Part shown: positions 62,572 to 64,000 of the stretch, piece by piece
Layout of the letters: each line of letters opens with the position of its first letter
How positions within the stretch are numbered: position 1 is the first letter of the stretch
NCBI GenBank assembly: GCA_033557465.1
Contig: CM066033.1
Coordinates: forward strand, 905,040,808-905,104,807
From: Ichthyophis bannanicus
Lineage: Eukaryota; Chordata; Amphibia; Gymnophiona; Ichthyophiidae
Reading direction: 5' to 3'
DNA: 64,000 nucleotides
Program-made: the position numbers and the translations under genes
The notes under the pieces: generated by a model
Seen by the model: only the letters and a program-made list of their open reading frames with translations
What the model was told of the DNA's origin: nothing
Databases searched by the model: none

Positions 62572-63980
62572 TCAAAGCCCTTGTGGAGGCTGAGACTGCT
62601 GAGACGGTTGAGGCTTAGCAGTCTTTGCTTTCTTCTGCTTGGGTGGTTGCTGACCTTTCCTGACAAGCTGACCTGCAGAACGTCCCTGCTGAGCATAAGC
62701 AGGATAATATCTATTCTTCTTAGAAAAGAATGGTTTCTTGAACGATTTCTTTCTAGCAGGATCAGCTGTGGACTTGGATAATCTATCCAAGATAGAGTTG
62801 TCAGCATCCAACTCATTGGCCTTTTCCTGCCAATCTCTACCAAACAGGTTCTCACCAGTACAAGGGATATTTCCCAATTTGTCTTGTACCCAGAGCTCCA
62901 GATCAGATGCCTGGAGCCAAGCAATTCTACGTGCGCCTATGGCAATGGCAGAAGTTCTGCTTATGCACTCAAAGCAGTCAAAGGCTGCACGGTTGACAAA
63001 TTTAGAAACATCTTGGGCATGTTTGACCAATGTGAGAAAATCTTGTCTTCTATTCTCAGGAAGAATAGGACTCAAGGCCTCTAATTCATCTGTGACGTCC
63101 TTTCAGGGGCCACAGTAATGGACAGACCCCGAGCCACCTCCCTGATAAAATCCTGGAAGGAAATATCCTCTGGAGGAGACATCCTGCGCTTAGGGGAGGA
63201 GGGTTCCTCTGGGAGAAGCATTCCTGCATCGACAGAACTGTCAGAATCCTCAGATTCTTCTGAGGACTCGAAGTACCGTCTGTCTGGATGCTCTTGAAGA
63301 GCCCGATACTCGTACCGACCGAAGTCGGTACCGAGGGCATCGGATGACTGGGTACCGGCAAAGCAGACACCGATGCTATCGGTACCGGTACCGATACCGG
63401 CCGAATTGTCTGTCACGGTTCCGAGGGCGTCGATGCCGCAAGGAGAGCCGCCAGACTGCGCTCAATAGCCAGGACTCTCTGCTCTATTGATGCTGCCGAT
63501 GCCTGGATATCGGTAACGGAGAAGACCGCCAATACCCCAGAGCATGGCACCAGTTCTGCCGAGGTCGAGGCCTCGAGAACATCCTGGAGCCCCGATAATG
63601 CTTTGGAAGCCGAAGCCTCCCGCCGGGGCAATTTTGCCGGTGCAGAATCCTCAAGGGCAATGCCAGAGGCATCTCGATGCTTAGAAGGCGATCAACCCTT
63701 TGAGGACTGGTTGGACATGTTTAGTTACCTGAGATCCACGGGAGGAAGAGGAAGCCCTGGAAGACGTTGATGCCACCAAAGCTGCATCAGAGGGAAACAG
63801 GGTACTGAGCTTAGCAGCTCGGTTCTGCCGACCTCTTTTAGACATCATGGCGCAGGACATACAATCCGTGATGGAGTGGTCAGGACCTAAACATTTTAGA
63901 CACCATTCATGGGTGTCGGTGACGGAAATGGTACCGCCACACTTGGTGCACTTTTTGAAACCTGAAGCAGGTTTCTCCAT
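62572..63980 (-). pseudogene. gag: DIRS-F gag, frameshifted
   Basis: Starts MEKPASGFKKCTKCGG with CX2C-X12-CX2C at residues 11-30 and TDTH between, then a third Cys pair (CMSC). Blocks 63980-63681, 63631-63413, 63416-63081 and 63075-62572 are in three frames. The last holds ECISRTSAIAIGARRIAWLQ, CTGENLFGRDW and the tail QSQPPQGL. This copy shows the full domain order for comparison with the DIRS-E fragments. 63981-64000 is leader. Confidence 0.8.
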
Positions 63981-64000
63981 TGTAGGAAAATCTTTTTGGG

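Larger units (their letters stand above)
59172..64000 (-). mobile_element. DIRS-F: DIRS-like retrotransposon, 5' end outside window
   Basis: The left terminus begins AGCATAGTTACTCACC at 59172, confirmed by the complementary region 59455-59551. Recombinase, RT-RH-MT and gag follow on the minus strand up to the gag start at 63980. The right terminal repeat lies beyond 64000. It is closely related to DIRS-E but independently inserted, in what was the same L1 LINE. Confidence 0.88.

Overview
The window is vertebrate-type intergenic DNA built almost wholly from transposable elements. I see no host gene, rRNA or tRNA gene. The mixture is six DIRS-like tyrosine-recombinase retrotransposons, Penelope, CR1, L2 and an L1/Tx1-like LINE, a Ty3/Gypsy element, hAT and Tc1/mariner remnants, and a tRNA-derived SINE with a MIR-like centre. 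This points to a large repeat-rich genome, most likely an amphibian. A caecilian is my guess from the SINE and DIRS types; that is inference. A run of 500 N at 27179-27678 marks an assembly gap.

Layout. DIRS-A (1-1286) enters from the left and is followed by a Tc1 remnant (1287-1645). DIRS-B (1662-7325) is a decayed but complete-length element. Two short hAT-like elements lie at 7548-8667 and 8803-9237. DIRS-C (9467-14704) keeps its termini and an intact 718-codon gag but has lost its RT and recombinase genes. 14705-18659 holds simple repeats, a SINE and a CR1 scrap. A CR1 copy (18660-19373 continuing at 32615-33600) is split by DIRS-D (19374-32614). DIRS-D is itself split by a 7.4-kb palindromic Penelope insertion (23405-30841).

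From about 33.6 kb to 59.17 kb there is one old L1/Tx1-like LINE in + orientation, repeatedly interrupted. The insertions are a CR1 pair (34305-36437), DIRS-E (37430-50442), a cluster of short repeats plus a 3.15-kb hAT element carrying an L2 fragment (50722-54890), and a CR1 (57538-59072). DIRS-E in turn holds a young Ty3/Gypsy element (41172-47954) and a CR1 tail (about 48797-49577). DIRS-F (59172-64000) runs off the right edge.

How the parts work. Each DIRS element encodes a Gag with an N-terminal zinc-ribbon-like motif, an RT-RNase H-Dam-like methyltransferase polyprotein, and a tyrosine recombinase partly in an overlapping frame. The termini are inverted repeats, and an internal region is complementary to both ends, as expected for copying through a circle. 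The most unusual object is the Gypsy element. It has two 1543-bp LTRs that differ at about ten sites and a single unbroken reading frame: SCAN-like capsid, zinc knuckle, protease, dUTPase, RT and RNase H. There is no integrase, and the frame runs on about 305 codons into the 3' LTR.
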